Part shown: positions 18,432 to 27,352 of the stretch, piece by piece | Layout: each line of letters starts with the position of its first letter | Position numbering within the stretch: position 1 is the stretch's first letter | Source of the DNA: Opitutaceae bacterium TAV5 | Lineage (GTDB): Bacteria; Verrucomicrobiota; Verrucomicrobiia; Opitutales; Opitutaceae | Direction of reading: 5' to 3' | DNA length: 64,000 nucleotides | NCBI GenBank assembly: GCA_000242935.3 | Contig: CP007053.1 | Span: 6,061,001-6,125,000 of the forward strand | The notes under the pieces: generated by a model | The model's input: the letters and a program-made list of their open reading frames with translations, nothing else | What the model was told of the DNA's origin: nothing | The model's database searches: none | Position numbers and translations under genes: made by a program

Positions 18432-18863
18432 ATGGTTTCCACCGCATCCAGTCCAGACGATACCGATCTTGCGCAAAAACTTGCGCACAGCGGTCTGCGC
18501 AGCACTCCCCAGCGCGAACTCGTTTACAGCGTGCTCCTTACCCAGCGCGATCACCCGACGGCCGACGAAGTGTTTGCCCGCGTCAAGGCCGACCTCCCCA
18601 CCATCTCGCTCGCCACCGTCTACAACTGCCTCGAGGCCCTCGTCGCCCACGATCTCGTCCGCGCCGTCCATTTCGAGCGCGCCCCCACGCGCTATTGCCC
18701 GCACCTCCAGCCCCACGCCCATTTTCACGACGAGGACACCGGCCACATCCACGACATCGACCTTCCCCCTGCCGTCCTCTCCCGGCTCAAGTCGCTCCTG
18801 CCTCCCGGCTACGAAGCCGATACCATCGACATCACCTTCCGCGGCCACGCCACCAAACGCTGA
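18432..18863 (+). CDS. Fur-family transcriptional regulator
   Basis: The 143-residue protein has the Fur winged helix (LRSTPQRELVYSVLL, HPTADEVFARVKADLPTISL, ATVYNCLEALVAHDLVRAV) and a metal-binding region HAHFHDEDTGHIHDID. The CxxC pairs that form the structural zinc site of many Fur/PerR proteins are absent; only C66 and C89 are present. The protein is therefore a divergent Fur/PerR-like or Irr-like sensor. It lies directly before sufC on the same strand, behind a pair of dyad boxes (18347-18388), which suggests that it controls Fe-S assembly in response to iron or peroxide. Confidence 0.85.
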   Translation: MVSTASSPDDTDLAQKLAHSGLRSTPQRELVYSVLLTQRDHPTADEVFARVKADLPTISLATVYNCLEALVAHDLVRAVHFERAPTRYCPHLQPHAHFHDEDTGHIHDIDLPPAVLSRLKSLLPPGYEADTIDITFRGHATKR

Positions 18864-18931
18864 CCGCCTCCCACGCACCGCGCTCCGCCGCCATTCTTCA
18901 TTCCTGATTCTTCATTCCTGATTTTCCGATC

Positions 18932-19705
18932 ATGCACACCCTCGAAATCCGAGACCTCCGCGTCGCTCTCACCGAGAGCCCTGAAAACGACATCGTCAAA
19001 GGCGTCACCCTGACGATCAAGACCGGCGAAGTTCACGCCATCATGGGCCCCAACGGCACCGGCAAGTCGACGCTCTCCAAAGCCATCGCCGGCCATCCGG
19101 ACTACACCATCACCGGTGGCGATGTCCTCATCGACGGCCAGTCGATCCTCGAAATGGAGCCCGACGAGCGCGCCCGCGCCGGCATCTTTCTCGCCTTCCA
19201 GTACCCGTCCGAAATCCCCGGCGTTTCCATCGCCAACTTCCTGCGCGCCGCCCAGCAGGCCCGCCTCGGCGAAGGCGAGGACATCGACGCCACCGCCTAC
19301 TACAAGAAGCTCTATTCCAAAATGGACCTCCTCAAGATCGACCGCAAATTCACCTCGCGCTCGGTCAACGAAGGGTTTTCCGGCGGCGAGAAAAAACGCT
19401 GCGAAATTCTCCAGATGGCGATGCTCGAGCCCATTTTCGGCCTCATGGACGAAACCGACTCCGGCCTCGACATCGACGCGCTCAAGATCGTCGCCGAAGG
19501 CGTCAACACCCTCCGCGGCGAAAACCTCGGCGTCCTTCTCATCACGCACTATCAACGGCTCCTCAATCACATCATTCCCGACCACGTGCACGTCATGTAT
19601 GACGGCCGCATCGTGAAGAGCGGCGACAAGGATCTCGCCCTCGAACTCGAAGCCCGGGGCTACGACTGGGTCAAGGACCTCGTCGCCGAACCCGCCACCG
19701 CCTGA
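18932..19705 (+). CDS. sufC: Fe-S cluster assembly ATPase SufC
   Basis: The 257-residue protein has Walker [10 protein letters not shown] (39-47), signature FSGGEKKR (149-156) and Walker [11 protein letters not shown] (171-180), all in the characteristic SufC form ([16 protein letters not shown]). SufC drives the SufBCD scaffold that builds Fe-S clusters. It is the first suf structural gene, 68 bp after the Fur-family gene. The leader contains a tandem ATTCTTCATTCCTG repeat just before the ATG. Confidence 0.97.
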   Translation: MHTLEIRDLRVALTESPENDIVKGVTLTIKTGEVHAIMGPNGTGKSTLSKAIAGHPDYTITGGDVLIDGQSILEMEPDERARAGIFLAFQYPSEIPGVSIANFLRAAQQARLGEGEDIDATAYYKKLYSKMDLLKIDRKFTSRSVNEGFSGGEKKRCEILQMAMLEPIFGLMDETDSGLDIDALKIVAEGVNTLRGENLGVLLITHYQRLLNHIIPDHVHVMYDGRIVKSGDKDLALELEARGYDWVKDLVAEPATA

Positions 19706-19762
19706 CCTGCTGCTGCGTCATCTCCAGCATTTCAGTTTTCAGCGTTTCAGCCTTTTCCAAAA

Positions 19763-21223
19763 ATGTCCGACACCGCCACACTCTCCACTGCCGCCGCGAC
19801 CGACGACGAACCCGCCACGATCGAAAACCCGACCGTCGGCATCGACCAGTCCGTCGGCGATTTCACCTACGACGTCGCCTACGAATTCGACGCCGGTTCC
19901 GGTCTCTCCGAGAAAACCGTCCGCTACATCAGCACCGTCAAGAAAGAGGCCCCGTGGATTCTCGAATTCCGGCTGAACGCGCTGAAGACGTTTCTCGACA
20001 AACCCATGCCCACACACTGGGCCACGAAGGATCTCGAAAACATCGATTTCGACAAGATCCGCTACTACCTCTCGCAAGGCCAGAAGCCCAAGCGCACCTG
20101 GGACGAAGTGCCCGCCGACATCAAGAAGACCTTCGAGCGCCTCGGCATTCCCGAGCAGGAACGCAAGTTTCTCGCCGGCGTCGAAGCCCAGTTCGACAGC
20201 GAAGCCGCCTACTCCAACGTCAAGGAGATCGTCGCCAAGCAGGGCGTCATCTTCATGAACTCCACGGAAGCCCTCCGCGAGCACCCGGAGCTCTTTCGCA
20301 AGTGGTTCGGCAAGGTCATCCCGACTTCCGACAACAAGTTCTCCGCGCTCAACAGCGCCGTGTTTTCGGGAGGCTCCTTCATCTACGTGCCCAAGGGCGT
20401 AAAAGTCGCGCAGCCCCTCCAGGCCTACTTCCGCATCAACGCCGAGAATTTCGGCCAGTTCGAGCGCACCCTGATCATTGCCGACGAGGGCGCCGAGGTC
20501 ACCTACATGGAAGGCTGCACCGCGCCCAAGTTCAGCACCTCCACGCTGCACTCCGCCGTCGTCGAGCTCGTCGCGCTCAAAGGCGCCAAGATCCAGTACA
20601 TCACCGTCCAGAACTGGGCGCCCAACGTCTATAACCTCGTGACCAAGCGCGGCCTCGCCATGGAAAACGCCGAGGTCAAGTGGATCGACTGCAACATCGG
20701 CAGCCGCCTCACCATGAAGTATCCCGGCGTCGTGCTCAAAGGCCGCAAGGCCCGCGGCGAAGTCATCTCCATCGCCCTCGCCAACGACGGGCAGCACCAG
20801 GATACCGGCGCCAAGATGATCCACGCCGCCGACGAGACCACCTCGACCATCGTCTCCAAGTCGATCAGCGTCGGCCAGGGCCGCGCCACCTACCGCGGCC
20901 AGGTCCACATCCCGAAGCATCTGAAGGGTTGCAAGAACAACACCGAGTGCGACGCCCTCCTCATCAACACCAACTCCCGCACCGACACCTATCCCGCCAT
21001 CACCGTGCGCGGCGACAGCCACGCCGTGCAGCACGAGGCCAGCGTGTCGAAGGTCAGCGAAGAGCAGATCTTCTACATGCAGCAGCGCGGCCTCACCGAA
21101 GCGCAGGCGATGAGCCTTGCCGTGAACGGTTTCGTCAACGACCTCGTCCGCCAGTTCCCGATGGAATACAGCGTCGAGCTCAAGCGCCTGATCGATCTCG
21201 AAATGGAAGGCTCCGTCGGCTGA
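19763..21223 (+). CDS. sufB: Fe-S cluster scaffold SufB
   Basis: The 486-residue protein shows SufB landmarks: [20 protein letters not shown] near the N-terminus, [60 protein letters not shown] and the C-terminal [13 protein letters not shown]. Together with SufC and SufD it forms the SufBC2D scaffold that builds clusters de novo. It follows sufC by 57 bp; the leader is a TTTCAG-rich pyrimidine tract rather than a Shine-Dalgarno site. Confidence 0.97.
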   Translation: MSDTATLSTAAATDDEPATIENPTVGIDQSVGDFTYDVAYEFDAGSGLSEKTVRYISTVKKEAPWILEFRLNALKTFLDKPMPTHWATKDLENIDFDKIRYYLSQGQKPKRTWDEVPADIKKTFERLGIPEQERKFLAGVEAQFDSEAAYSNVKEIVAKQGVIFMNSTEALREHPELFRKWFGKVIPTSDNKFSALNSAVFSGGSFIYVPKGVKVAQPLQAYFRINAENFGQFERTLIIADEGAEVTYMEGCTAPKFSTSTLHSAVVELVALKGAKIQYITVQNWAPNVYNLVTKRGLAMENAEVKWIDCNIGSRLTMKYPGVVLKGRKARGEVISIALANDGQHQDTGAKMIHAADETTSTIVSKSISVGQGRATYRGQVHIPKHLKGCKNNTECDALLINTNSRTDTYPAITVRGDSHAVQHEASVSKVSEEQIFYMQQRGLTEAQAMSLAVNGFVNDLVRQFPMEYSVELKRLIDLEMEGSVG

Positions 21224-21310
21224 CGCCCGGCTCCGTATCCAGAACTCCACTTCACGCACAAGCCGCATGGGGCTCAGGTCCCGTCGGCGCCATTCTCACA
21301 AACACACCGC

Positions 21311-22663
21311 ATGTCCGCCGCTCCCTCCTCCATCGCCGAACCCGCAGCCTCCGCCTCCGTCACCACGTCGCCGGTCGGCAGTGGCCTCGACGCCGATCGC
21401 TTCGCGCAGCATCTTCGCCAGCGCAATTATCTGCCCGCCTGGTGGCTCGACGCCAAACGCGCCGCCTTCGAGCAGTTCCAGAAAAATCCCTTCCCCGGCC
21501 GCACCGCCGAGACCTGGCGCTTCAGCAGCACGCTCAAGGAGGCCGATCTCTCCGGCTTTGACCTGCCCGAGGATCCCGCCACCAACATCCCCAACTTTTC
21601 CACCTTCGAGCATGCTGCGGAGATCATCTTCTCCAATCGCCAGCTCGTCGCCCGCAGCCCCCTGTCTTCCGATCTCGTCGCGCGCGGCGTGATTTTTTGT
21701 CCGCTCGATGAAGCGCTCCGCAACCACGCCGACATCGTCCAGCGTTATTTCCAGAAACTCCCCGCCAATCTCGGCAGCGAAAAATTCGTCGCCCTCAACA
21801 CCGCCTTCACCGCCGCCGGCGCGCTCCTCTACGTTCCCAAAGGCGTCGAGGTGGCCACGCCCTTCGTCCTCCAGCACACGCTCAGCGGCGACAACAAGGC
21901 CGTTTTCCCGCACACCCTCGTCATCCTCGAAGACCAGGCCCGGGCCACGCTCGTCGAGTTCTTCATCAGCGCCGAAGCCAACGCCCGCCACCTCGCCAGC
22001 GGCGTCAACGACCTTCACGCCGGTCCGGGGGCGCAGCTCACCTACGTCGGCGCGCAAGCCTGGTCCGGACAAACCCTCGCCTTCCAGAGCAACAGCATCG
22101 TGGCCGAGCGCGACGCCCGCGTCCTCTCGCTCAACGTTCACCTCGGCGGCCGCCGCGCCCGCCACGAATCCCACAGCCGCCTCCTCGGTCCCGGCGCGCA
22201 CTCCGAAATGCTCGCGCTCACCATCGCCGACGGCTCCCGGGAGTTCGACCAGCGCACCCTGCAAACCCACGCTGCGCCGCGCACCTCGTCCAATCTTCTC
22301 TATAAAAACGCGCTTCTCGACACCGCGAAGACGATCTTCTCCGGCCTCATCATCGTGGAGCCCGACGCCCAGAAAACGGACGCCTACCAGAGCAATCGCA
22401 ACCTCATGCTCAGCGACGCCGCCGAGGCCAACAGCCTCCCCGGCCTGGAGATCGAGGCCAACGACGTGCGCTGTACTCACGGTTCCACGACAAGCCGCAT
22501 CGAACCCGAGCAGCAGTTCTACCTGCAAGCCCGCGGCATCGACCCGAAGCACGCCCACGAACTCCTCGTCTTCGGCTTCTTCGAGGAAGTCCTCGGCAAG
22601 CTCGAAAACGAGTCCCTCCACGACGCCCTGGTCGCGCTGATCCGCGGCAAGTTCAAAAAATAG
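21311..22663 (+). CDS. sufD: Fe-S cluster assembly protein SufD
   Basis: The 450-residue protein is a SufB paralogue with the SufD pattern: ETWRFSSTLKEADLSGFDLP, YVPKGVEVATPFVLQHTLSG, RRARHESHSRLLGPGA, NLLYKNALLDTAKTIFSGLI, the His in THGSTTSRIEPEQQFYLQARG, and a C-terminal HELLVFGFFEEVLGKL. It partners SufB and SufC. It lies 87 bp after sufB in the same operon. Confidence 0.96.
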   Translation: MSAAPSSIAEPAASASVTTSPVGSGLDADRFAQHLRQRNYLPAWWLDAKRAAFEQFQKNPFPGRTAETWRFSSTLKEADLSGFDLPEDPATNIPNFSTFEHAAEIIFSNRQLVARSPLSSDLVARGVIFCPLDEALRNHADIVQRYFQKLPANLGSEKFVALNTAFTAAGALLYVPKGVEVATPFVLQHTLSGDNKAVFPHTLVILEDQARATLVEFFISAEANARHLASGVNDLHAGPGAQLTYVGAQAWSGQTLAFQSNSIVAERDARVLSLNVHLGGRRARHESHSRLLGPGAHSEMLALTIADGSREFDQRTLQTHAAPRTSSNLLYKNALLDTAKTIFSGLIIVEPDAQKTDAYQSNRNLMLSDAAEANSLPGLEIEANDVRCTHGSTTSRIEPEQQFYLQARGIDPKHAHELLVFGFFEEVLGKLENESLHDALVALIRGKFKK

Positions 22664-22752
22664 CCCGCCTCCACCCACCACCGTTCCCATCACTCCCATA
22701 ACTCACATCAGTCCCATAACTCTCATCAGTCTCTCCCCCCCTCACACACGCC

Positions 22753-23331
22753 ATGTCCGCCACCAAAGATCGCAATCTCACCCGCGAAATCATCGCCACG
22801 CAGATCCCGAGCGGTGACCGGCAGACCCTCTCCGCCGGCACCCGCGTCTACCTGCACCAGACACTCGGCGGCAGCTTCACCGTGCAGACCGACTTCGGCC
22901 TCTACCGCATCGACGGCAAGGACGGCGACGCCCTCGGCGAGGAGATTCTCGACGACAAGGTCCACGCCGAAACGCTGGCCGACGGCGCCCCCGATCCCGA
23001 TGCCATCTGGGATCAGCTCAAGAAAGTCTACGACCCGGAGATTCCGGTGAATATCGTCGACCTCGGTCTCGTCTATTCGATGGACGTCGAGAAGATCGAA
23101 CCCGTTGCCAATGCTCCCGCTCCGGCCGCCGATCCCGGTTACAAGGTGGTCGTGGCGATGACGCTCACGGCTCCCGGATGCGGCATGGGCCCGGCCATCG
23201 CGGAGGATGCCAAAAGCAAGATTCTGCTCGTCCCCGGCGTCAGCGCCGCCGACGTCAACATCACCTGGGAACCGCCCTGGAGCCAGGAAATGATCACCGA
23301 GGAAGGCAAGATGAAGCTCGGCCTGATCTGA
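22753..23331 (+). CDS. sufT: SufT, MIP18-family Fe-S assembly factor
   Basis: The 192-residue protein contains the MIP18/DUF59 domain: WDQLKKVYDPEIPVNIVDLG (about 84-103), LTAPGCGMGP with the reactive Cys, and WEPPWSQEMITEEGKMKLG at the end. An N-terminal extension of about 80 residues marks the SufT subtype. SufT helps mature Fe-S proteins under high demand. It closes the sufCBD cluster; no sufS or sufU is present here, so the cysteine desulfurase must lie elsewhere. The leader carries CCCATAACTC-type tandem units. Confidence 0.93.
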   Translation: MSATKDRNLTREIIATQIPSGDRQTLSAGTRVYLHQTLGGSFTVQTDFGLYRIDGKDGDALGEEILDDKVHAETLADGAPDPDAIWDQLKKVYDPEIPVNIVDLGLVYSMDVEKIEPVANAPAPAADPGYKVVVAMTLTAPGCGMGPAIAEDAKSKILLVPGVSAADVNITWEPPWSQEMITEEGKMKLGLI

Positions 23332-23370
23332 TTTCGGCCTGATCTGATCTCTCCGCCAGGCTCCGCCCGC

Positions 23371-24204
23371 TCACGCTCCTCCGCCAAACCGGGCGCCCAG
23401 CCGCTGCGCCAGCTCATGCGTGCGGGAGAGCGCGCGCCGCTTCGCAGCCAGGGCGCCGCCTGCCTGCGCCGGGCGGAACGCCAGCCCGAGCGCCGCCAGC
23501 AATTCGCCGCGCGAACCCGTCACGGGAAACGCCATCGGCGCCAGGGTCGCTCCGGGTCTGTCCAGGACAGCGCGGCGTTCCTTGCGTATCTTGTCCAGCT
23601 GCGCCTCCAGCGCCTCGAACGATCCCCACAAAGGCGCGCCGAAATCGGCAAACGGATAACGGCTCATGCACGCCTCGCGCCAGGCATTGCTGCCCAACGC
23701 GAGAAACACCAGTGACGTGGCGCTGATATACGGCGGGCTCAACCGGTCCAGCGGCCTCTCCACGCTTGCCGGATTTTCGGGGCTGACCCGCAGCGTCACG
23801 CGCACTTCCGCCCCCGCCGCCTCGACCAGCAACGCCGCCGATCCGGGAAACTCCGCCGCCAGCGCCAGCAACGCCGGCTCCGCCGCCAGGTGCAGCGTAT
23901 TGGCTGAAGCATTACGCCTGGCCAGCGCCGCCAGCGCAGGCCCCGCCGCATAACGCACCGGCTGCGTGAGCCGCGCCAGATAACCGTCCTCCAGCAACGT
24001 CCGGGCAAGATTGTGCACGGTGGTTTTTTTCAGCCCCGTCAGCTCCGAAAGGCGTCCGAGCGTAAGCCCGTCTTCCGCCTGGCTCACCCGCTCGAGAACC
24101 GCCAGTCCGCGCTGTAATGACTGCACGCCGCCACTGCCCGGTTTCCCTTCGCGCAGCTCCCCGTCGTGCTTCGTCCCGTCCGTCATGCCCGTTGCCTGTT
24201 TCAT
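23371..24204 (-). CDS. IclR-family transcriptional regulator
   Basis: The protein has an N-terminal winged helix (GVQSLQRGLAVLERVSQAED, LTLGRLSELTGLKKTTVHNL) and a C-terminal IclR effector domain (LRVSPENPASVERPLDRLSP, SATSLVFLALGS). I place the start at the ATG at 24202-24204, which has AAGGGA nine bases upstream; two further in-frame ATGs at 24262-24267 lie within a dyad operator. IclR regulators often respond to sugar-acid metabolites. The gene is divergent from the GH105 gene (24295), which it probably represses or activates. Confidence 0.88.
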   Translation of the reverse strand: MKQATGMTDGTKHDGELREGKPGSGGVQSLQRGLAVLERVSQAEDGLTLGRLSELTGLKKTTVHNLARTLLEDGYLARLTQPVRYAAGPALAALARRNASANTLHLAAEPALLALAAEFPGSAALLVEAAGAEVRVTLRVSPENPASVERPLDRLSPPYISATSLVFLALGSNAWREACMSRYPFADFGAPLWGSFEALEAQLDKIRKERRAVLDRPGATLAPMAFPVTGSRGELLAALGLAFRPAQAGGALAAKRRALSRTHELAQRLGARFGGGA

Positions 24205-24255
24205 AAGATCGTTTCCCTTGGCACCAGCCTCGCAGTTGTCGCTTGACGGCGCAAG

Positions 24256-24278
24256 ATTATACATCATTAATGGATAAT
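24256..24278. promoter_or_regulatory. Dyad operator between the IclR and GH105 genes
   Basis: ATTATACAT and ATGGATAAT flank CATTA, a 9-5-9 dyad with one mismatched pair (24256-24278), in the AT-rich divergent promoter region. Size and position fit an IclR dimer site controlling both genes. Confidence 0.5.
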
Positions 24279-24294
24279 TATTCCGATTAGCCGA

Positions 24295-25422
24295 ATGAAA
24301 AACAACCACACACCCGTCCCCCCCGTATCCCTGCCCGTCGGTCCCGCGACCGCCGCCGTTGACTGCGCGCACCTCGCCGAGCGCGCCTTTCACCGTAACG
24401 TCGCCACCCACTCGCTCGCCCACTACACCGGCATCGTCTCCCTCCACGGCCTCGCCCGCCTCGCCCTCAGCGTCGCCGACCCCGCCGAACGCGAACGCCT
24501 CCTCGCCCTCGTCCGCGAACACCTCCGCCCCTTCCTCGACAACGGCCTGGACGGTCACCCCAACTGGGCCGGCTCCTGCAACTTCCCCAACTACCGCATC
24601 GGCGGCAACGGCGCCGCCTACCTCCTGAGCCAAGGTCACCTCCCTGCCGCCGACCGCGCCCTCTTCGTCGCCGCTGCCGACCAGATCATGACCAAGGCCC
24701 CCCGCGACCGCAACGGCATCCTCTCGCACCCCGCCGACATCCCCGCCGAAAAAATCTGGATCGACGTGGCCTTTGCCGTCACCCCCTTCCTCCTCTACAC
24801 CGGCCTCGCCCTCAATCGCGACGACCTCATCCAGGAAGCCTGGAACCAAATCCGCGACCACCTGAAACTCCTCCGCGACCCCGCCACCGGCCTCATCAAC
24901 CAAGCCCGCAACTTCCGCGGCCCCGGCCACCGCTCGCAAGACCACTGGAGCCGCGGCAACGGCTGGGGCATCCTCGCTCTCACCGAACTCGTCAACCACC
25001 TCCCCGACACCCACCCCGCGCGGCCCGAAGCCGAAGCCGCCTTCACCGACCTCACCACCGCCTGTATTCGGTCCCAGGATACGGCCGGACTCTGGCACCA
25101 GGAACTCACCCGTCACGACTCCTTTGTCGAGACCTCCGGCACCGGCCTCATCCTCTACGCCATCGGCGCCGGCCTGGAGCGCGGCCTGCTCGGCCCCGAC
25201 GCCCGCGCCGCCTTTGAAAAAGGCCTCCGCGCCCTCCTCCCCTACGTTGCCGTCGATGGCTCCGTGCACAACACCTGCGTCGGCTGCCTCTGCCCCGGCC
25301 AGGGCACCATTGAGGATTACATGAACCACCCCCACCGCCTCAACGATCCGCACGCCTTCGGCCCCGTCACGCTTGCGTACACCCAAGCTCTCCGCCTCGG
25401 CATCGAAAGCATCGCCATCTGA
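24295..25422 (+). CDS. GH88/GH105 unsaturated glucuronyl or galacturonyl hydrolase
   Basis: The 375-residue (alpha/alpha)6-barrel protein has the GH105/GH88 hallmarks: KIWIDVAFAVTPFLLYTGLA with the catalytic Asp, QDHWSRGNGWGILALTELV, and DSFVETSGTGLILYAIGAGL. These enzymes remove the 4,5-unsaturated uronic acid from oligosaccharides released by polysaccharide lyases. There is no signal peptide, so it acts in the cytoplasm on imported oligosaccharides. It is divergent from an IclR regulator gene and ends in a GC-rich hairpin. Confidence 0.87.
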   Translation: MKNNHTPVPPVSLPVGPATAAVDCAHLAERAFHRNVATHSLAHYTGIVSLHGLARLALSVADPAERERLLALVREHLRPFLDNGLDGHPNWAGSCNFPNYRIGGNGAAYLLSQGHLPAADRALFVAAADQIMTKAPRDRNGILSHPADIPAEKIWIDVAFAVTPFLLYTGLALNRDDLIQEAWNQIRDHLKLLRDPATGLINQARNFRGPGHRSQDHWSRGNGWGILALTELVNHLPDTHPARPEAEAAFTDLTTACIRSQDTAGLWHQELTRHDSFVETSGTGLILYAIGAGLERGLLGPDARAAFEKGLRALLPYVAVDGSVHNTCVGCLCPGQGTIEDYMNHPHRLNDPHAFGPVTLAYTQALRLGIESIAI

Positions 25423-25427
25423 CGGAG

Positions 25428-25450
25428 CGGCGGCGTCCCCGCCGCCGTTT
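25428..25450 (+). terminator. Hairpin after the GH105 gene
   Basis: CGGCGGC (25428-25434) pairs with GCCGCCG (25441-25447) across a 6-base loop, followed by TTT and a short T-rich run. It lies between the convergent GH105 and AraC genes and carries the GGAGCGGCGGC motif of the palindromic repeat family. Confidence 0.5.
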
Positions 25451-25453
25451 CTT

Positions 25454-26377
25454 TCACCGCCGCACCATCGGCCGCAACTCCGCCTGCGCATGCTGCCGGT
25501 AGGCCGAAGGTGACATCCCCACATGCTGCCGGAACGTCCGGCTGAAAAACGACAGCGAGTGAAACCCGCACCGCTCCGCGATCACTGTCAGCGTCAGCGC
25601 CGGGTCCAGCAGATGTGTCTTCGCCTCGTTGATCCGCATCTCGCGCACATAGTCGAAAACGCTCCGCCCCGTCTCGCGCTTGAACACGCGGGCCAAGTGT
25701 TCCTCCCCCCGCCCCACGTGCCAGGCGATTTCCCCGAGCGCCATGTCCTCGGCCAGATGCTTCAGCACATACTCCTTGGCCGCCGCCACGATCGTGGCCC
25801 CCGCATGTCCGGCGGCCGGCGCCGCCGCCTTCGTCGACGTGCCCGTGGCCGCTCCCGCCCGCCGCGCCACCGCCACAATCAAATCCGTGCAAATCGACCT
25901 CACGCGGTGCCGGAAGCCCGCGGCGCGCTCTTCCGTCTCGCGTCGCAGCGCCGTGACCAGCTCCGTGATCTCGTTGTCGATGCCCCCCGGGAGTTGCACC
26001 ACCTGCGGGAAGTGGTGGATCACAAAATCGGCAAAATCGGTTTCCGGCTTCCGTGTGCGTCGCGCCGCGCGTTTTTTCAGGAATACGCCATCGAGAAACA
26101 GCCGCACCACATGCGCCTGGGCCGCCTTTCTCGGGTGGGGATTCACATAACAATGCCTCTCGACCAGCGGCGCCACGAGGATGTCGCCGGGCCCCAGTTT
26201 CCGCCGCCCTTCCACGCCCTCGATCTCGTGCTCGAATTCCCCTCCGAGGATGAAGAGAAACTTGAAATGATGCCGCGCCAGCCGCACCTCGCCGCCGCGC
26301 GGGATCACAAAAACCATCTCGTCGACCAGCAAGAACGGCGACCCGAGCCCCTCGACGGAATGAACAGCGTATCCCAT
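25454..26377 (-). CDS. AraC-family regulator with cupin sensor
   Basis: The 307-residue protein has an N-terminal cupin-like sensing domain (ARHHFKFLFILGGEFEHEIE, KLGPGDILVAP) and a C-terminal AraC double helix-turn-helix (residues about 205-295: LAEDMALGEIAWHVGRGEEH, LTVIAERCGFHSLSFFSRTF). It probably senses a sugar or uronate. It is divergent from the RraA-like/GPH transporter operon beginning at 26482, and the intergenic region carries one of the three copies of a conserved promoter-like element (26411-26475), a candidate target. Confidence 0.9.
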   Translation of the reverse strand: MGYAVHSVEGLGSPFLLVDEMVFVIPRGGEVRLARHHFKFLFILGGEFEHEIEGVEGRRKLGPGDILVAPLVERHCYVNPHPRKAAQAHVVRLFLDGVFLKKRAARRTRKPETDFADFVIHHFPQVVQLPGGIDNEITELVTALRRETEERAAGFRHRVRSICTDLIVAVARRAGAATGTSTKAAAPAAGHAGATIVAAAKEYVLKHLAEDMALGEIAWHVGRGEEHLARVFKRETGRSVFDYVREMRINEAKTHLLDPALTLTVIAERCGFHSLSFFSRTFRQHVGMSPSAYRQHAQAELRPMVRR

Positions 26378-26410
26378 AGAACCGCGATCCTTTCCGGTTT
26401 TCCGGTCGAT

Positions 26411-26475
26411 GTCAAAAAAATGAAAATCCCGTCAATCCGGTCTAAAGACAGTCACGCCTTCGATCTGCTTTACTC
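26411..26475 (+). promoter_or_regulatory. Conserved promoter-like element, copy A
   Basis: This shares a long block with copies at 40088-40153 and 58888-58955: an A-tract, TGAAAATCCCGTCAATCC, then CTAAAGAC and, about 18 bp on, TTTACT. I read AAGACA as a possible -35 and TTTACT as a -10; the upstream block with two AATCC units nine bases apart may be the activator site. The downstream ATG (26482) is only seven bases past the element, so if this is the promoter the transcript is nearly leaderless. Confidence 0.55.
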
Positions 26476-26481
26476 GCCGTC

Positions 26482-27210
26482 ATGGAAAAACCGCCCCCCG
26501 CGATGAAACTCGAAGACCTCGAAGCCGAGCGCCAGATCGATCCCCACACGCCGCTTCCGCTGCCCGAGCAGGAAATTTGCGAGCGCTACGAAAAGATCTT
26601 CACCGCCGCGGTGAACGACGCGCTCCGCGAGCGCAAGCTCACCCGCCAGACGCTCCCCAACGGCCTCATGCCGCTGCGCGACCACATGCGCGCCGCCGGT
26701 TTCGCCTTCACTATCAAGGGCGCCAAAAACCTCCAGCTCACCAGCGAGATGGCCCGCCGCGCCGAGATGCTCGACGCCATCACGGAAAACTCGTTCGTCG
26801 TCTGGGACACATCGCTCGACACCGAATCCGCCCACTGGGGCGAGTGCATGACCATGGCCGCCCAGCGCAAACACTGCCGCGGCGCCGTCGTCGATGGCGG
26901 CGTGCGTGACACCGACCAGGTGCTCAATCTCGGCTTCCCGCTCTGGATCCGTTACCGCAGTTCCAACGGCATGCTCGGCCGCTTCCGCATCAGCGGGTGG
27001 CAGACGCCCATCCAGATGGGCGATGTTTTTGTGAATCCCGGCGACTTGATTTTTGCCGACATCGACGGCGCCCTCTGTGTTCCGCGCCAGTTCGCCGTCC
27101 CCATCCTTGAGCGCGCCGAGGAAATCGCCCACGGCGAATCCGACCTCAAGCGCTGGATAAAAGAAGGCATGTCCGCCGTCGAGATCGTGAAACGCGGCGG
27201 GTATTTCTGA
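26482..27210 (+). CDS. RraA-like aldolase/decarboxylase family protein
   Basis: The 242-residue protein has the RraA-fold blocks CRGAVVDGGVRDTDQVLNLG and NPGDLIFADIDGALCVPRQF, where the Arg-Asp pair (GGVRD) and following Asp bind metal and substrate in class II pyruvate aldolases such as HMG/CHA aldolase. True RraA (RNase E inhibitor) is shorter, about 160 residues, so an aldolase or decarboxylase role in sugar-acid breakdown is more likely. It is the first gene of an operon with a GPH transporter, two SDRs and a heparinase-like enzyme. Confidence 0.8.
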   Translation: MEKPPPAMKLEDLEAERQIDPHTPLPLPEQEICERYEKIFTAAVNDALRERKLTRQTLPNGLMPLRDHMRAAGFAFTIKGAKNLQLTSEMARRAEMLDAITENSFVVWDTSLDTESAHWGECMTMAAQRKHCRGAVVDGGVRDTDQVLNLGFPLWIRYRSSNGMLGRFRISGWQTPIQMGDVFVNPGDLIFADIDGALCVPRQFAVPILERAEEIAHGESDLKRWIKEGMSAVEIVKRGGYF

Positions 27211-27352
27211 AAAAGCCCGAAAGCTGAAGGACTGAAGGCTGCAAACCGGCCAGCCACAGTCCTTCGCGCCACAAGTCCCCATCCCATCCCTCTCATTCCT
27301 CCCTCCGTCCCTCCGCGGACCTCCAGCCTTCAGGTTTTCAGCCCCACTCTCC

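Noticed and set aside
24204-25524. N-terminal extension of the IclR frame through the GH105 gene
   Set aside because: The extension is antisense to GH105, Gly/Val/Glu-rich, and the IclR domain begins after 24204.
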